A stretch of 39,271 bases of DNA from DASVAL01 sp035649575 (GCA_035649575.1 DASRJH010000173.1:1-39271); one strand, 5' to 3'. Positions 16,525 to 25,127 are shown, counted from the first letter of the stretch. The notes: generated from the sequence alone by a model not told the origin. Numbers and translations: made by a program.

Positions 16525-17730
16525 GTGCTGCATGTTCCTTCGCTGTTGGCTGCGCTCGGCGCGACGGCGCTCGCGTTCGCGCAGTCCGTCCCCGACCAGA
16601 GTGCTGCCGTGGCGACGGGTTTCCTCGACAAGACGATCACCATCGCCGGGCGCGAACACCGCTACGTGCTCTACGTGCCGCCGGACTACGTCCATGACGC
16701 CAAGAAGGACTGGCCGCTGCTCGTGTTCTTGCACGGCATGGGCGAGTGCGGCACCGACGGCAGACAGCAGGTCGACGTGGGGCTCGGTCCGGCGATCCGG
16801 AAGGATCACGATCGCTGGCCGTTCGTCGTCGTCTTCCCGCAGAAGCCGGACCAGCCGTCGGAGTGGGCGGACCACCAAGCACTCGTGATGGGCGCGCTCG
16901 CGGCGACGCAGAAGGAATGCCGCATCGACGCGGCGCGCCGATACCTGACGGGGCTGTCGCAGGGTGGCGCGGGAACGTGGGCGCTCGGCGCGGAGCACGC
17001 GGACGTGTTTGCGGCGCTCGCGCCGGTGTGTGGCTACGGCCGGCCGGCGGAGATCGCGCCGGAGCTGAAGGCGAAACCGATCTGGGCGTTCCACGGCGTC
17101 GACGACAAGACGGTGCCCGCGCAGCAATCGAAGGACCTGTGCGCGGCGGTCGAGAAGGCGGGCGGCCATCCGGTGCTCACGCTCTACGAGCACACGGCGC
17201 ACGACTCGTGGGACAAGGCCTACGGCGAGTCGAACCTCGCCGAGTGGTTGCGCGTCGTTCCGCTGCTCCCGTTCTCGCCATACGACGTCTTCGCGGCTGC
17301 GCTGCAGGATCGGCCGCTGTCGCACCGCTTCGGCTTCGAGATCGAGCTCGCGAACACGCAGGAACGCGTGACGATGTGGCTTCACGCCGGTCAGGATGGC
17401 TGGAAGTGGGGGCGGGGGCGCGAGCGCGAGATACGCAAGTCGAGGGGAACGCGGCCTGCCTATGCAGCGGATGGTGTTCCCGAGATGGGCAAGTTGTCGG
17501 CGCGCGATGGGGAGGCGTCGTTCGCGGAGTGCATTGCCATCCTCGTCCGCGGTGGCGTTCTCGACTCGGTCCCTGGCGAACGACCAGAGACCGGCGCTTA
17601 CGTCAGCTTCGACGTGATGGGGGTCCCTGGCGGCGAGAGGGTTCGACGTCACTGGCCCGTGCGCAACGCACCGGATCCGGCGGTCGAAGCGATCCGGCGT
17701 GTCTCGGAGAAGATCGCGCAGTTCCGTTGA
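16525..17730 (+). CDS. secreted alpha/beta hydrolase (esterase) with C-terminal extension
   Basis: This protein of about 401 residues starts at GTG 16525 and has a signal peptide (HVPSLLAALGATALAFAQ). Residues 35-240 form an alpha/beta hydrolase of the LpqC/PHB-depolymerase/feruloyl-esterase type. The oxyanion region is LVFLHGMGECG, the nucleophile Ser145 sits in LTGLSQGGAG, an acid Asp193/194 in FHGVDDKTV, and His226 in EHTAHDSWDKAY. The last 150 residues form an extra domain of unknown function with a beta-rich start. Similar planctomycete and bacteroidete enzymes remove acyl or feruloyl groups from plant or algal glycans, but the substrate here is not determined. Convergent with the 17769 gene. 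Confidence 0.85.
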   Translation: MLHVPSLLAALGATALAFAQSVPDQSAAVATGFLDKTITIAGREHRYVLYVPPDYVHDAKKDWPLLVFLHGMGECGTDGRQQVDVGLGPAIRKDHDRWPFVVVFPQKPDQPSEWADHQALVMGALAATQKECRIDAARRYLTGLSQGGAGTWALGAEHADVFAALAPVCGYGRPAEIAPELKAKPIWAFHGVDDKTVPAQQSKDLCAAVEKAGGHPVLTLYEHTAHDSWDKAYGESNLAEWLRVVPLLPFSPYDVFAAALQDRPLSHRFGFEIELANTQERVTMWLHAGQDGWKWGRGREREIRKSRGTRPAYAADGVPEMGKLSARDGEASFAECIAILVRGGVLDSVPGERPETGAYVSFDVMGVPGGERVRRHWPVRNAPDPAVEAIRRVSEKIAQFR

Positions 17731-17768
17731 GCGCGCCGCGATAATGAGGGGCTGGTTCCGTCCTCCGC

Positions 17769-19859
17769 TCACTTGCCGAACGCCTGGACCGCGCGCGTGC
17801 TGTCCTCGCCCCAGATCTCCGGGATCGAGCCGTCGGCGCCGAGCATCGGCCGGCCGTAGCGCCGCGGTGCGATCGCGATCATCACCATCTTCTGCTGGTT
17901 GCCGTTCACGTTCACCTCGACGCCGTCCTTGAAGTAGCGAAACGACGTCTTCACGGTGCGCGTGTCGCCGGCCGGCAACGCGACCACTTCGGCCTTCGGG
18001 TCGCCCGGCATCAGCAGCGCGTCGACCGGCAGTTTCTTGTCGGCGAACAGCTCGGCGAGGTCGTTCGGCCAGCGCCGGTTGTCCTTCTGGAACGTCTCGA
18101 GCGCCGCCCACACGCCCTGCAGCTGGTGCCTGGCGACCGCCGACTCGACTTGCTCGAGGCTCCAATCGCTGTGGAAGAGGCCGGACAGGAACGGCCCCCA
18201 GGTCATCGCGACCGCGGCTGCCTCGACGCCGCCGAGCGCGCCGAGCTGCTGCAGCCGGAAGACCCTGCCGTCGCGGCGCAGCACGCCGCGGCTCTTGCCC
18301 AGGTGCGGCAGCACCGCGTCGGGCGACGGCATCTCCTTCTCGCCGACGAGCGGCTTCGCCTCGCCGCGGTCCGCGACCAGCTTCAGCAGCGGCAGCCACA
18401 CCTTGTGGAACGTGCGATACAGCTCTTGCTCGTCGCAGCGCACGTCGAACGTCGGCAGCACGTCGCCGGCGCCCTGCGGCAGCGGTGCGTCGCCGACGTC
18501 CATCGCGTCGCGGTCCGTGTCGCCGCCTTGGGCGCGGGCCTTCAGGAACGCGCGCATCGACAGCGGCGACTCGGCGATGTGCAGCACGCCGCCGACGCGG
18601 CACCAGGTCGGCTGCAACGCCGGTGGCGCGTCGGGCAGCTCGAGCACCGTGCACGGCACGTCCTCGTAGGTGACTTCCTTCGCCTTGCGGACGAGCGACG
18701 TGAGCAGTTCGCCGGCCGCCTTGTCGTCGGCGATGCCGAGCGACAGATACAGACGCGGGATCATGCCGCCCGGCGCGGGCGCGCAGATGCCGAGCGCGAC
18801 GCCGCCCGTGAGCGCGCTGCGCACGAGCTTCGCGAGCTGCTCGGGCACCAGCTCGCCGAGCCCCGCGGGCTGCGCGCACTCGAGCAGCATCGGCAGGTCG
18901 ACGCCGCAGCGCAGTTGCGCGAGTGCGCCCGCCGGCAGTGGCTGCGCGGGCAGCGCGGCTTTGCCGGCGAGCAACGCGCCGACGAGACCCTTCGGCTCTT
19001 CCACAAGCTCGACCTCGATCTCGTCGAGGATCCGCGTGCCGTCGAAGCTGCCGCGCCACTGGATCCTCGTGAGCGCGTCGAAGCCGAGCACGGCGAACCC
19101 GGACGGCGGAGCGCCCATCCGACTCCGGAACATCGCGGCGAGGTCCATCTCGGCGACGACCTGCGCCGGCGGCCGAGCCGGCGGATCGGCCAGGACGCCA
19201 GAGGCGTCGGGGGAACGGCTGCCGAACGCGAACAGCCCCGGCAGGTGCAGCAGCCACGCAGACGTCGGCACGCCGAACGAGTCCTGGGTCTGGTCGTTGC
19301 TGCCAGCGGTTGGTGCGAACTGCCACACCGGGAAACCGCCGAACTTTGCTTCCGCGTCGTGCTTCCACTGCTTGCTGTCCGCCATCGCCTTCGCGCAGCG
19401 CTCGAACATCGCCGTCCAGCGCCCCTCGGCGCGCGGCCGGCAGGACAGCGTCACGACGGGGTGCGGGATCCGCTGTTCCTCGGCGAGGACCGCTCTGAGC
19501 TCGATCCGCTGCAGGTCGGCGAGGTCGATCTGGCGCACCGCGGCGTGACCGTCCGCATACATCAGGTTGGCACGAGACCAGGGCTCGAGCTCGATCTCGT
19601 GCGAGCTCGCGAACGAAAGCAGCGCTTCGCGGCGGTCCGCGATCGCGCGGTAGCGTTCGAGGCCGGTCGCGAAGGCGGCGGCGACCTCGGCGTCGGCGAG
19701 CAGCTTGCCGACGGCCGACGCCGGCAGCTGCTCGAGCAGCTTCGGCACGTCCTCGGCCGCGAGACGCATCAGGTGGGGCTTGGGCAGGAACGTCGGCGCG
19801 CCGCCCTGCGCGAGCAGCGACGTGGCGAGGGCGACGAACGGGAGCAGTGCGCGGAGCAT
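17769..19859 (-). CDS. large secreted protein with pseudopilin-like C-terminal region
   Basis: This 696-residue protein starts at ATG 19859 with AAGGA seven bases upstream and a short signal peptide (LRALLPFVALATSLLAQ). The body is alpha/beta with no catalytic motif I recognise. Repeated hydrophobic LP.L-type segments suggest a structure like those of large planctomycete DUF3352-like proteins, but the match is weak. The end contains GVWAALETFQKDNRRWPNDL followed by a small beta region with GDP and FRYF elements. This resembles the C-terminal part of major pseudopilins (helix, NG.YP-type turn, sheet), although no prepilin N-terminus exists here. The role is unknown. Divergent from the CPBP gene. 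Confidence 0.75.
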   Translation of the reverse strand: MLRALLPFVALATSLLAQGGAPTFLPKPHLMRLAAEDVPKLLEQLPASAVGKLLADAEVAAAFATGLERYRAIADRREALLSFASSHEIELEPWSRANLMYADGHAAVRQIDLADLQRIELRAVLAEEQRIPHPVVTLSCRPRAEGRWTAMFERCAKAMADSKQWKHDAEAKFGGFPVWQFAPTAGSNDQTQDSFGVPTSAWLLHLPGLFAFGSRSPDASGVLADPPARPPAQVVAEMDLAAMFRSRMGAPPSGFAVLGFDALTRIQWRGSFDGTRILDEIEVELVEEPKGLVGALLAGKAALPAQPLPAGALAQLRCGVDLPMLLECAQPAGLGELVPEQLAKLVRSALTGGVALGICAPAPGGMIPRLYLSLGIADDKAAGELLTSLVRKAKEVTYEDVPCTVLELPDAPPALQPTWCRVGGVLHIAESPLSMRAFLKARAQGGDTDRDAMDVGDAPLPQGAGDVLPTFDVRCDEQELYRTFHKVWLPLLKLVADRGEAKPLVGEKEMPSPDAVLPHLGKSRGVLRRDGRVFRLQQLGALGGVEAAAVAMTWGPFLSGLFHSDWSLEQVESAVARHQLQGVWAALETFQKDNRRWPNDLAELFADKKLPVDALLMPGDPKAEVVALPAGDTRTVKTSFRYFKDGVEVNVNGNQQKMVMIAIAPRRYGRPMLGADGSIPEIWGEDSTRAVQAFGK

Positions 19860-20002
19860 CGGCGGTCCTTCGCGGCGGACCGCCGCGGGGCAACCACGGT
19901 AGCCGGCCCCGGAGGTGCCCGCACGGGTGGGGGCGGGGAACTGATGCCGGGTCGCGGTCGCGAGCCGTTGCAGCAAGACGGGACGCCGCGACACTTGGCG
20001 CC

Positions 20003-20635
20003 ATGCAGGAGACCGTGAGCCGACGCCGCGCGGTGCTCGAATTGGTGGCGGTGCTCGCGAGCGCGCTGCTGCACTTCGTCACGACGCTGTGGCTCGAACT
20101 GCGCGGCGTCGACCAGGCCGTGCTCGGCCTCGGTTGGCTCGCGTATGTCGTGGTCCGTGCCCGCACACCCGGCGTGCTCGCGGGGTGGGGCATGCAGCGC
20201 GCGGGTCTCGGGCCGTGTGCGCGCGCGGCCGCGATCGCGTGTGTCGTCGGTGCTCTGGCGTGCGCCGCGATCGGTCTCGGGCGCGGCACGTTCGTCATCG
20301 ACGCGCATCTCGTGCCGCTGCTCGCGGTGTATCCGCTCTGGGGCTGGATCCAGCAGCTGCTCGTGCTCGGGATCGCGGTCGGCAACCTCGAACGCTTCGG
20401 TGCGCCGCCGCCCGTGGTCGTGCTCGTCGGGGGCGTGGGGTTCGCGGTCGTGCACGTTCCGGACTGGCCGCTGTGTGGCGCGACGCTGCTGCTCGGGCTG
20501 TGCTGCTGCGTGCTGTTCCTGCGCTGGCGCAACCTGTGGCCGCTCGGCGTGCTGCACGGCTGGCTCGGGGCGCTGTTCTATCGCTGGGTGCTCGCGCGCG
20601 ACCCGTGGGCCGACGTGCTCGCGGTCTTCGGCTGA
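20003..20635 (+). CDS. CPBP/CAAX-protease-like membrane protein with atypical first motif
   Basis: This 210-residue protein has about six membrane helices. The three CPBP (CAAX protease and bacteriocin-processing) motif positions are recognisable. WGWIQQLLVLG replaces the usual EExxxR, His151 lies in FAVVHVPDW, and His185 in LGVLHGWLG. The glutamate pair that normally activates water is Gln117-Gln118. A subset of CPBP proteins carries such a QQ, and whether they are proteases is uncertain. It lies 58 bp upstream of the multiheme cytochrome gene on the same strand and may be co-transcribed. ATG 20003 lacks a ribosome binding site. Confidence 0.72.
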   Translation: MQETVSRRRAVLELVAVLASALLHFVTTLWLELRGVDQAVLGLGWLAYVVVRARTPGVLAGWGMQRAGLGPCARAAAIACVVGALACAAIGLGRGTFVIDAHLVPLLAVYPLWGWIQQLLVLGIAVGNLERFGAPPPVVVLVGGVGFAVVHVPDWPLCGATLLLGLCCCVLFLRWRNLWPLGVLHGWLGALFYRWVLARDPWADVLAVFG

Positions 20636-20693
20636 GCACGCGAGCGCCGCGGAGGCTGGCCGTCTGCTCGCGGCGCACCTACAGTCCGATTCG

Positions 20694-22616
20694 ATGCAGG
20701 TTCTGTTGACCGCGATCGTGGCTGGCCTCGCACTCGCGCCGCTGTGGCTGCCCGCGCCAGGGCGCGGTGGCGCGGCCGCGCGCGTGCTGCTCACGCTCGC
20801 CGCGGTTGCGGCTGTCGTGCTGGCGTCGCTGACACCCTCGGTCGACACGACGCCCTCGCCGACGCGGCCGCTCGAGACGCCCGGTGACGGCTACGTGGGC
20901 TCGCGCGCGTGCCGTTCGTGCCATCCGGAGCAGCACGCGACGTGGCACGACTCGTTCCACCGCACGATGACGCAGGTCGCGAGCCGCGACGCGCTCGTGG
21001 CGAAGTTCGAAACGCTGCGGCTCGACTGGTTCGGCAAGCCCGTGCAGCTCGACTGGCGCGGCGACACGCTGTGGGCCACGTTCGAACGCGGCGGCAAGCA
21101 GCCGGCGCGCGTGCACCGGCCCGTCGAACAGATCACGGGCTCGCACCATCTGCAGGTGCTCTGGTACTCGACCGGCAAGGGCCGCGAGCTCGCGCCCGTG
21201 CCGCTCTGCTACAAGCTCGAGGAGCGCATCTGGCTGCCGGTGACCGCGGTGTTCGTGTTGCCGCCCGAGTATCACGATCCGCCGGAGCCCGGCGCCTGGA
21301 GCCAGAGCTGCCACATGTGCCACGCGACGAACGCGCGGCCGCGGTTCGGCGCCGATCACAACGACACGCAGGTCACCGAGCTCGGCATCGCGTGCGAGGC
21401 GTGTCACGGTCCCGGCGCCGCGCACGCGGCCGCGAACGCGAACCCGCTGCGGCGCTACGCGCGCCGTTTCGCGGGCAGCGACGACACGATCGTCGATCCG
21501 GCGGCGTTGCATCCCGTGCGTTCGTCGCAGGTCTGCGGTCAGTGCCACTCGGTGTCGATCCTTCGCCAGCAACATGCCGAACGCTGGGTCGAAGACGGAC
21601 TGCCCTACCGGCCCGGTCAGGATCTGCACGCGACGAGCCTCGTCGTCGACATCGGCGACCGCGATGCGCCGGAGCTCACGCGTGAGCTGCGCAAGAACCC
21701 GCACTTCTTCGCGAGCTCGTTCTGGCCGGACGGACAGGTGCGGCTCTCGGGCCGCGAGTTCAGCGGATTGCGCCAGTCGCCGTGCTACACGCACGGCGAT
21801 CCCAAGAAGCAGATGGACTGTTCGTCGTGCCACGTCATGCACGGCGAACCCGGCGTCGGCGTGACCGCGTGGCGCGACGACCAGCTCGCGGTGGCCGCGC
21901 GTGGCAACACGGCGTGCACGCAGTGCCACGAGAATCTGCGCGATGTGAGTGCGCTCGCTGCGCACACGCATCACGCGCCGGAGTCCACGGGCAGTAGCTG
22001 CTACAACTGCCACATGAGCTACACGACGTTCGGCCTCATGAAGGCCATGCGCAGCCACACGATCACGAGCCCGAGCGTGCAGCAGGAGCTCGCGACGGGG
22101 CGGCCGAACGCGTGCAACCAGTGCCACCTCGACCGCTCGCTGTCGTGGACGGCCGAGCACCTGAGTGCTTCGTGGGGCATCGCTGCGCCCGAGCTCGACG
22201 AGGAGCGGAGTACGGTCGCGGCGTCCGTGCGCTGGCTGCTTTCGGGCGACGCGGGACAGCGTGTGCTGGCCGCGTGGAGCTTCGGCTGGCGCGACGCGCA
22301 GCTCGCTTCGGGCACCGACTGGCAGGCACCGTATCTCGCGCGCCTGCTCGACGATCCCTACTACGCCGTGCGCTTTTCCGCCGCCCGCTCGCTGCGCTCG
22401 TTGCCCGGAGGTGCGGCCGCGCTCGCGGGCTACGAGTTCCTCGCCGAAGCGCCGGTGGCGCGTTCGTTCGGGGAACGCGTGCACGCGGCCTGGGCCTCGG
22501 GCTACCGTGGCAGTCCTCGCCACGCGGTGCTGCTCGGCACGGATGGGCTGCAGCTCGACGCCTTCCAGCGCATCTACGCACGCCGCGACGATCGCCCCGT
22601 GTATCTCGCCGAATGA
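20694..22616 (+). CDS. octaheme cytochrome c with HEAT-like C-terminus
   Basis: This 640-residue protein has two N-terminal hydrophobic segments (residues about 3-20 and 30-48), then a periplasmic region with eight CXXCH haem sites: CRSCH (73-77), CHMCH, CEACH, CGQCH, CSSCH, CTQCH, CYNCH and CNQCH. The spacing and the SCHMCHATN and CEACHGPGAAH surroundings match the cytochrome c554/c-family multihaem fold. The C-terminal 130 residues contain HEAT-like helices (YLARLLDDPYYAVRFSAARS). It probably moves electrons in the periplasm, with the HEAT part as a docking surface. The stop overlaps the start of the next gene (ATGA), so the two proteins are likely partners. Confidence 0.88.
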   Translation: MQVLLTAIVAGLALAPLWLPAPGRGGAAARVLLTLAAVAAVVLASLTPSVDTTPSPTRPLETPGDGYVGSRACRSCHPEQHATWHDSFHRTMTQVASRDALVAKFETLRLDWFGKPVQLDWRGDTLWATFERGGKQPARVHRPVEQITGSHHLQVLWYSTGKGRELAPVPLCYKLEERIWLPVTAVFVLPPEYHDPPEPGAWSQSCHMCHATNARPRFGADHNDTQVTELGIACEACHGPGAAHAAANANPLRRYARRFAGSDDTIVDPAALHPVRSSQVCGQCHSVSILRQQHAERWVEDGLPYRPGQDLHATSLVVDIGDRDAPELTRELRKNPHFFASSFWPDGQVRLSGREFSGLRQSPCYTHGDPKKQMDCSSCHVMHGEPGVGVTAWRDDQLAVAARGNTACTQCHENLRDVSALAAHTHHAPESTGSSCYNCHMSYTTFGLMKAMRSHTITSPSVQQELATGRPNACNQCHLDRSLSWTAEHLSASWGIAAPELDEERSTVAASVRWLLSGDAGQRVLAAWSFGWRDAQLASGTDWQAPYLARLLDDPYYAVRFSAARSLRSLPGGAAALAGYEFLAEAPVARSFGERVHAAWASGYRGSPRHAVLLGTDGLQLDAFQRIYARRDDRPVYLAE

Positions 22617-23038
22617 ACGACTCCGACCCCGTGACGCACCTGCGGCTCCGCCACGTGCGCTTCGGCTGGACCAGCCTGTTCGTGTTCGTCGTGCTCGGCG
22701 TCGTCATCGAGGGCATGCACGGTTTCAAGGTCGACTGGTATCTCGCGGTCGGCAACGAGACGCGGCGCTTCCTGTGGCGGCTCGCGCACGCGCACGGCAC
22801 GTTCCTGTCGCTCGTGCATCTCGGATTCGCGTGGTCGCTCTCGTTTGCAGGCGAACGGCTGCCGCGGCTCGGCTCGCGTTGTCTGATCGGCGCGAGCTTC
22901 GCGCTGCCGGGTGGGTTCCTGCTCGGCGGTTTCGGCGTGCAAGGCGGCGATCCGGGCGTCGGCATCGTGCTCGTGCCGCTCGGCGCGCTGTTGCTGCTCG
23001 TCGCGATCGGCGGCATGGTGCGCGCGCTGCGAGCGTGA
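22613..23038 (+). CDS. small integral membrane protein coupled to the cytochrome
   Basis: This 141-residue protein has four hydrophobic segments (about 18-36, 58-78, 87-105, 112-138). Conserved-looking histidines lie in the first half (MHGFKVDWYL, LAHAHGTFLSLVHLG). His residues in adjacent helices are what a quinol-oxidising or haem b-binding membrane partner would need, but this is inference. Its ATG overlaps the stop of the octaheme cytochrome gene by four bases, so co-translation is likely. I recognise no named family. Confidence 0.8.
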   Translation: MNDSDPVTHLRLRHVRFGWTSLFVFVVLGVVIEGMHGFKVDWYLAVGNETRRFLWRLAHAHGTFLSLVHLGFAWSLSFAGERLPRLGSRCLIGASFALPGGFLLGGFGVQGGDPGVGIVLVPLGALLLLVAIGGMVRALRA

Positions 23039-23107
23039 GCGGCGCGGCCCGCTCTCGGCTCACGCGCCCTTGTAGGCGAGCACCGGGCGAAGGCGCCGGA
23101 CCACGAC

Positions 23108-23461
23108 GTGGCCGGCATTCGGAACGTCGCACCTGACGGGTTGCGCGGCCGAGTCGTGCTCGGTGTGCCGCTCGGGCCGCGCGCGATCGCCGAGGCGTGG
23201 CCCGGTGCACCAGTGCCCGACGTGTTCGCAGCGCTGACGCCTGCCGTCGGGACACCGCCGGGAGTGTTGCTCGTGTACGGCGACGCCGATCCGCGCCCGC
23301 TGCGCGAAGAGGCGTCGGCGCTTTCGATGCAACTCGCGGCTCGTCACATCGGCGTGCACCTGGTGGAACTGGCCGACGCGACCACGCCTTCGGTCTTGGC
23401 CCACCTCGGCACGCGCGACGACGTGCTGCTGCCGGTGCTGCGCGCGTTCGTGCTGCCGTGA
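23108..23461 (+). pseudogene. C-terminal fragment of an alpha/beta hydrolase
   Basis: A 117-codon frame from GTG 23108 reads PPGVLLVYGDADPRPLREEA, then GVHLVELADATTPSVLAHLG and a final helix. These are the last strands and helices of an esterase-type alpha/beta hydrolase, with the acid Asp in GDAD. The N-terminal half with the oxyanion hole and nucleophile serine is missing, and the position where the catalytic His normally occurs (GADHxS) reads ADATTPS. It therefore cannot be an active hydrolase. It is most likely a decaying gene fragment. Upstream 23039-23107 does not restore the missing part. Confidence 0.6.
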
Positions 23462-23478
23462 CCCGAGCAGGTCGCGCC

Positions 23479-23505
23479 TTGCCAGTCGGCGGTGCCCATT
23501 ATAAC
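23479..23505 (+). promoter_or_regulatory. candidate promoter of the toxin-antitoxin pair
   Basis: TTGCCA (23479-23484) and TATAAC (23500-23505) resemble -35 and -10 boxes, but the 15-bp spacer is short. The AT-rich patch cattataacatg is conspicuous in this GC-rich area. Transcription would begin only a few bases before ATG 23518. Confidence 0.35.
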
Positions 23506-23517
23506 ATGTGTGGCAAC

Positions 23518-23739
23518 ATGGAGCTCAAGCTGCGCAAGATCGGCAATTCCTACGGTGTGATCCTGCCCGCCGAGGTCGTGAAGGCGCTGCAGGTGAGGGA
23601 CGGCAGCAAGCTGACGTTGCTGCCCAACGAGAAGGGCTACCAGCTGTCGGTGGAGGACGCCGAGTTCGAAGAACAGATGCGCGTTGCGCGCTCGCTGATG
23701 AAGCGCTACAGCCGCACGCTGCGCGAACTCGCCAAGTGA
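23518..23739 (+). CDS. AbrB/MazE-type antitoxin
   Basis: This 73-residue protein opens with the swapped-hairpin AbrB DNA-binding domain (MELKLRKIGNSYGVILPAEV, then VRDGSKLTLLPNEKG). A charged C-terminal helix (QMRVARSLMKRYSRTLREL) would wrap the toxin. It overlaps the following Doc-type toxin gene (GTGA), the standard order for a type II module. The antitoxin should neutralise the toxin and repress its own promoter. An in-frame ATG at 23506 (MCGN extension) is an alternative start. Pairing an AbrB-fold antitoxin with Doc is less familiar than Phd-Doc but occurs. Confidence 0.88.
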   Translation: MELKLRKIGNSYGVILPAEVVKALQVRDGSKLTLLPNEKGYQLSVEDAEFEEQMRVARSLMKRYSRTLRELAK

Positions 23740-24164
23740 AGGCGCCGATCTGGTTGACCATGGAGGCAGTGCTGGCGATGCACGCCGACAGTGTCCGCCT
23801 GTTCGGAGGCTCGGTTGGGCTGCGCGATCCGGGGCTGCTCGAGTCAGCGCTGGCGCGTGCGCAGCACCTGTTCAGCTACGAGAAGGCGGACCTGTGCCGG
23901 TTGGCCGCCGCGTACGGGCACGGTATCGCCAAGAACCACCCTTTCGTCGACGGCAACAAACGCGCGGCGTTCCTCGCGACGACGGTGTTCCTCGAACGCA
24001 ACGGGCTCACGTTGACGGCGCCCCCGGCGCACGCGGCGGCCTTCATGCTCGGCGTCGCGGATGGCGCGTTGGACGAGGAAGCCTTCGCCGCGTGGCTGCG
24101 CGACAACACGATGCCCCGGCGTAGGGGGTCGAAGCGCAGTGTGCGCCGTCGTGCCCGTGATTAG
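23736..24164 (+). CDS. doc: Doc-type (Fic-fold) death-on-curing toxin
   Basis: This 142-residue protein starts at GTG 23736, inside the stop of the antitoxin. It carries LRDPGLLESALARAQHLF, typical of the Doc N-terminal part, and the catalytic loop NHPFVDGNKRAAFL (His68, Asp72, Lys75, Arg76). Doc proteins transfer phosphate to elongation factor Tu and stop translation. The GNKR rather than GNGR loop end fits Doc-type kinases rather than AMP-transferring Fic enzymes. All motif residues are intact, so the toxin is probably functional. The basic tail of about 15 residues (RRRGSKRSVRRRARD) is unusual and may bind nucleic acid. Confidence 0.9.
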   Translation: MKAPIWLTMEAVLAMHADSVRLFGGSVGLRDPGLLESALARAQHLFSYEKADLCRLAAAYGHGIAKNHPFVDGNKRAAFLATTVFLERNGLTLTAPPAHAAAFMLGVADGALDEEAFAAWLRDNTMPRRRGSKRSVRRRARD

Positions 24165-24383
24165 GCCCGGGTCGTGCGGGTCGCCCGGGGCCTTGCGCGG
24201 CCCACGCGCGGCGATACTCTGCCCATGGCGCTCGACCCGCGCCAAACCTCTCCCGACCCGACCCCAGCCCGGGTCACCGCGAGGCAAAGGTGGGCATACC
24301 GCCGGGTCGGCATCGAAATCCGTTCCGCTGAGTGGAAGGCTGCTGGGGAGCACTCCGCCCGGCCTTGAACGAGGTTTGCTCCG

Positions 24384-25127
24384 ATGCCGAAGAACAAGGA
24401 TCTGAAGCGCCTGGTCCGCGCCCGCATGGCGAAGACCGGCGAGAGTTTCACGACTGCACGTCTGCATGTGCTCGCGAAGGCGCCACCCAGAGCAGAGCGC
24501 GAGAAAGCGAAGAGGACGGTCACGCGCGCGCCGGTCGTCAGCAGCTTGGCTGCCGACTACGAGAAGCTCGCGGGCATGAAGGACGCGACGGTGGAGGCGA
24601 AGACCGGCTGCACGTGGGAGCGGTGGGTCATGGCGCTCGACCACTCGGGCGCGAAGACGATGACGCACACCGAGATCGCCGAGCTCGTGCACAAGAGGTG
24701 GAAGGTCAGCGGCTGGTGGTCGCAGATGATCACCGTCGGCTACGAACGCATCCGCGGCCGCCGCGACCGCAACCAGCGCGACGGCGGTTACGCGGTGTCG
24801 AAGAGCCGCACGTTCGCGTGCACCGTCGACGACCTGTCGGCGGCGTTCGCGCCGGCGGCCCGGAAGCAGTGGCTCGGCGGCGAAACCGTGGAGCCACGCA
24901 AGTCGGTCCAAGGCAAGGTCGCGCGCTGGAAGCGGCCCGACGGCAGCAAGGTCCAGGTGTTCTTCTCCGCAAAGGGCCCCGGCAAGGCGGTCGCGGCGCT
25001 GCAGCACGATGCGCTGTCGAGCCGTGACGACGTCGAACGGTGGCGCACGTTCTGGACCGAACGCTTCGGCCTCTTGGCCGAGTGGCTCGCGGCGCACGCG
25101 CGGCGCCGTTCGCCGACCGCGGTCTGA
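24384..25127 (+). CDS. DUF4287-like protein
   Basis: This 247-residue soluble protein starts at ATG 24384 with a GAGG nine bases upstream. A basic N-terminus (KNKDLKRLVRARMAKTGESF) precedes TGCTWERWVMALDHSGAKTM and then HTEIAELVHKRW and WWSQMITVGYERIRG. These match the helical DUF4287 region often fused to or paired with SRPBCC (START-like) domains. Its C-terminal half (FACTVDDLSAAFAPAARKQW, then VQVFFSAKGPGKAVAALQHD) has the strand order of such a START-like fold. No export signal. Biochemical function unknown. Confidence 0.72.
   Translation: MPKNKDLKRLVRARMAKTGESFTTARLHVLAKAPPRAEREKAKRTVTRAPVVSSLAADYEKLAGMKDATVEAKTGCTWERWVMALDHSGAKTMTHTEIAELVHKRWKVSGWWSQMITVGYERIRGRRDRNQRDGGYAVSKSRTFACTVDDLSAAFAPAARKQWLGGETVEPRKSVQGKVARWKRPDGSKVQVFFSAKGPGKAVAALQHDALSSRDDVERWRTFWTERFGLLAEWLAAHARRRSPTAV

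Noticed and set aside
16039..20532. Very long minus-strand open frame of about 1,500 codons spanning several genes
   Set aside because: It is arginine/alanine-rich with no domain, and it covers the genes at 16525 and 20003 antisense. It is an artefact of high GC and few stop codons.
24165..24383. Short frame MALDPRQTSPDPTPARV at 24225-24368
   Set aside because: Proline/arginine-rich, no ribosome binding site, no family. Probably non-coding DNA between the toxin and the DUF4287-like gene.
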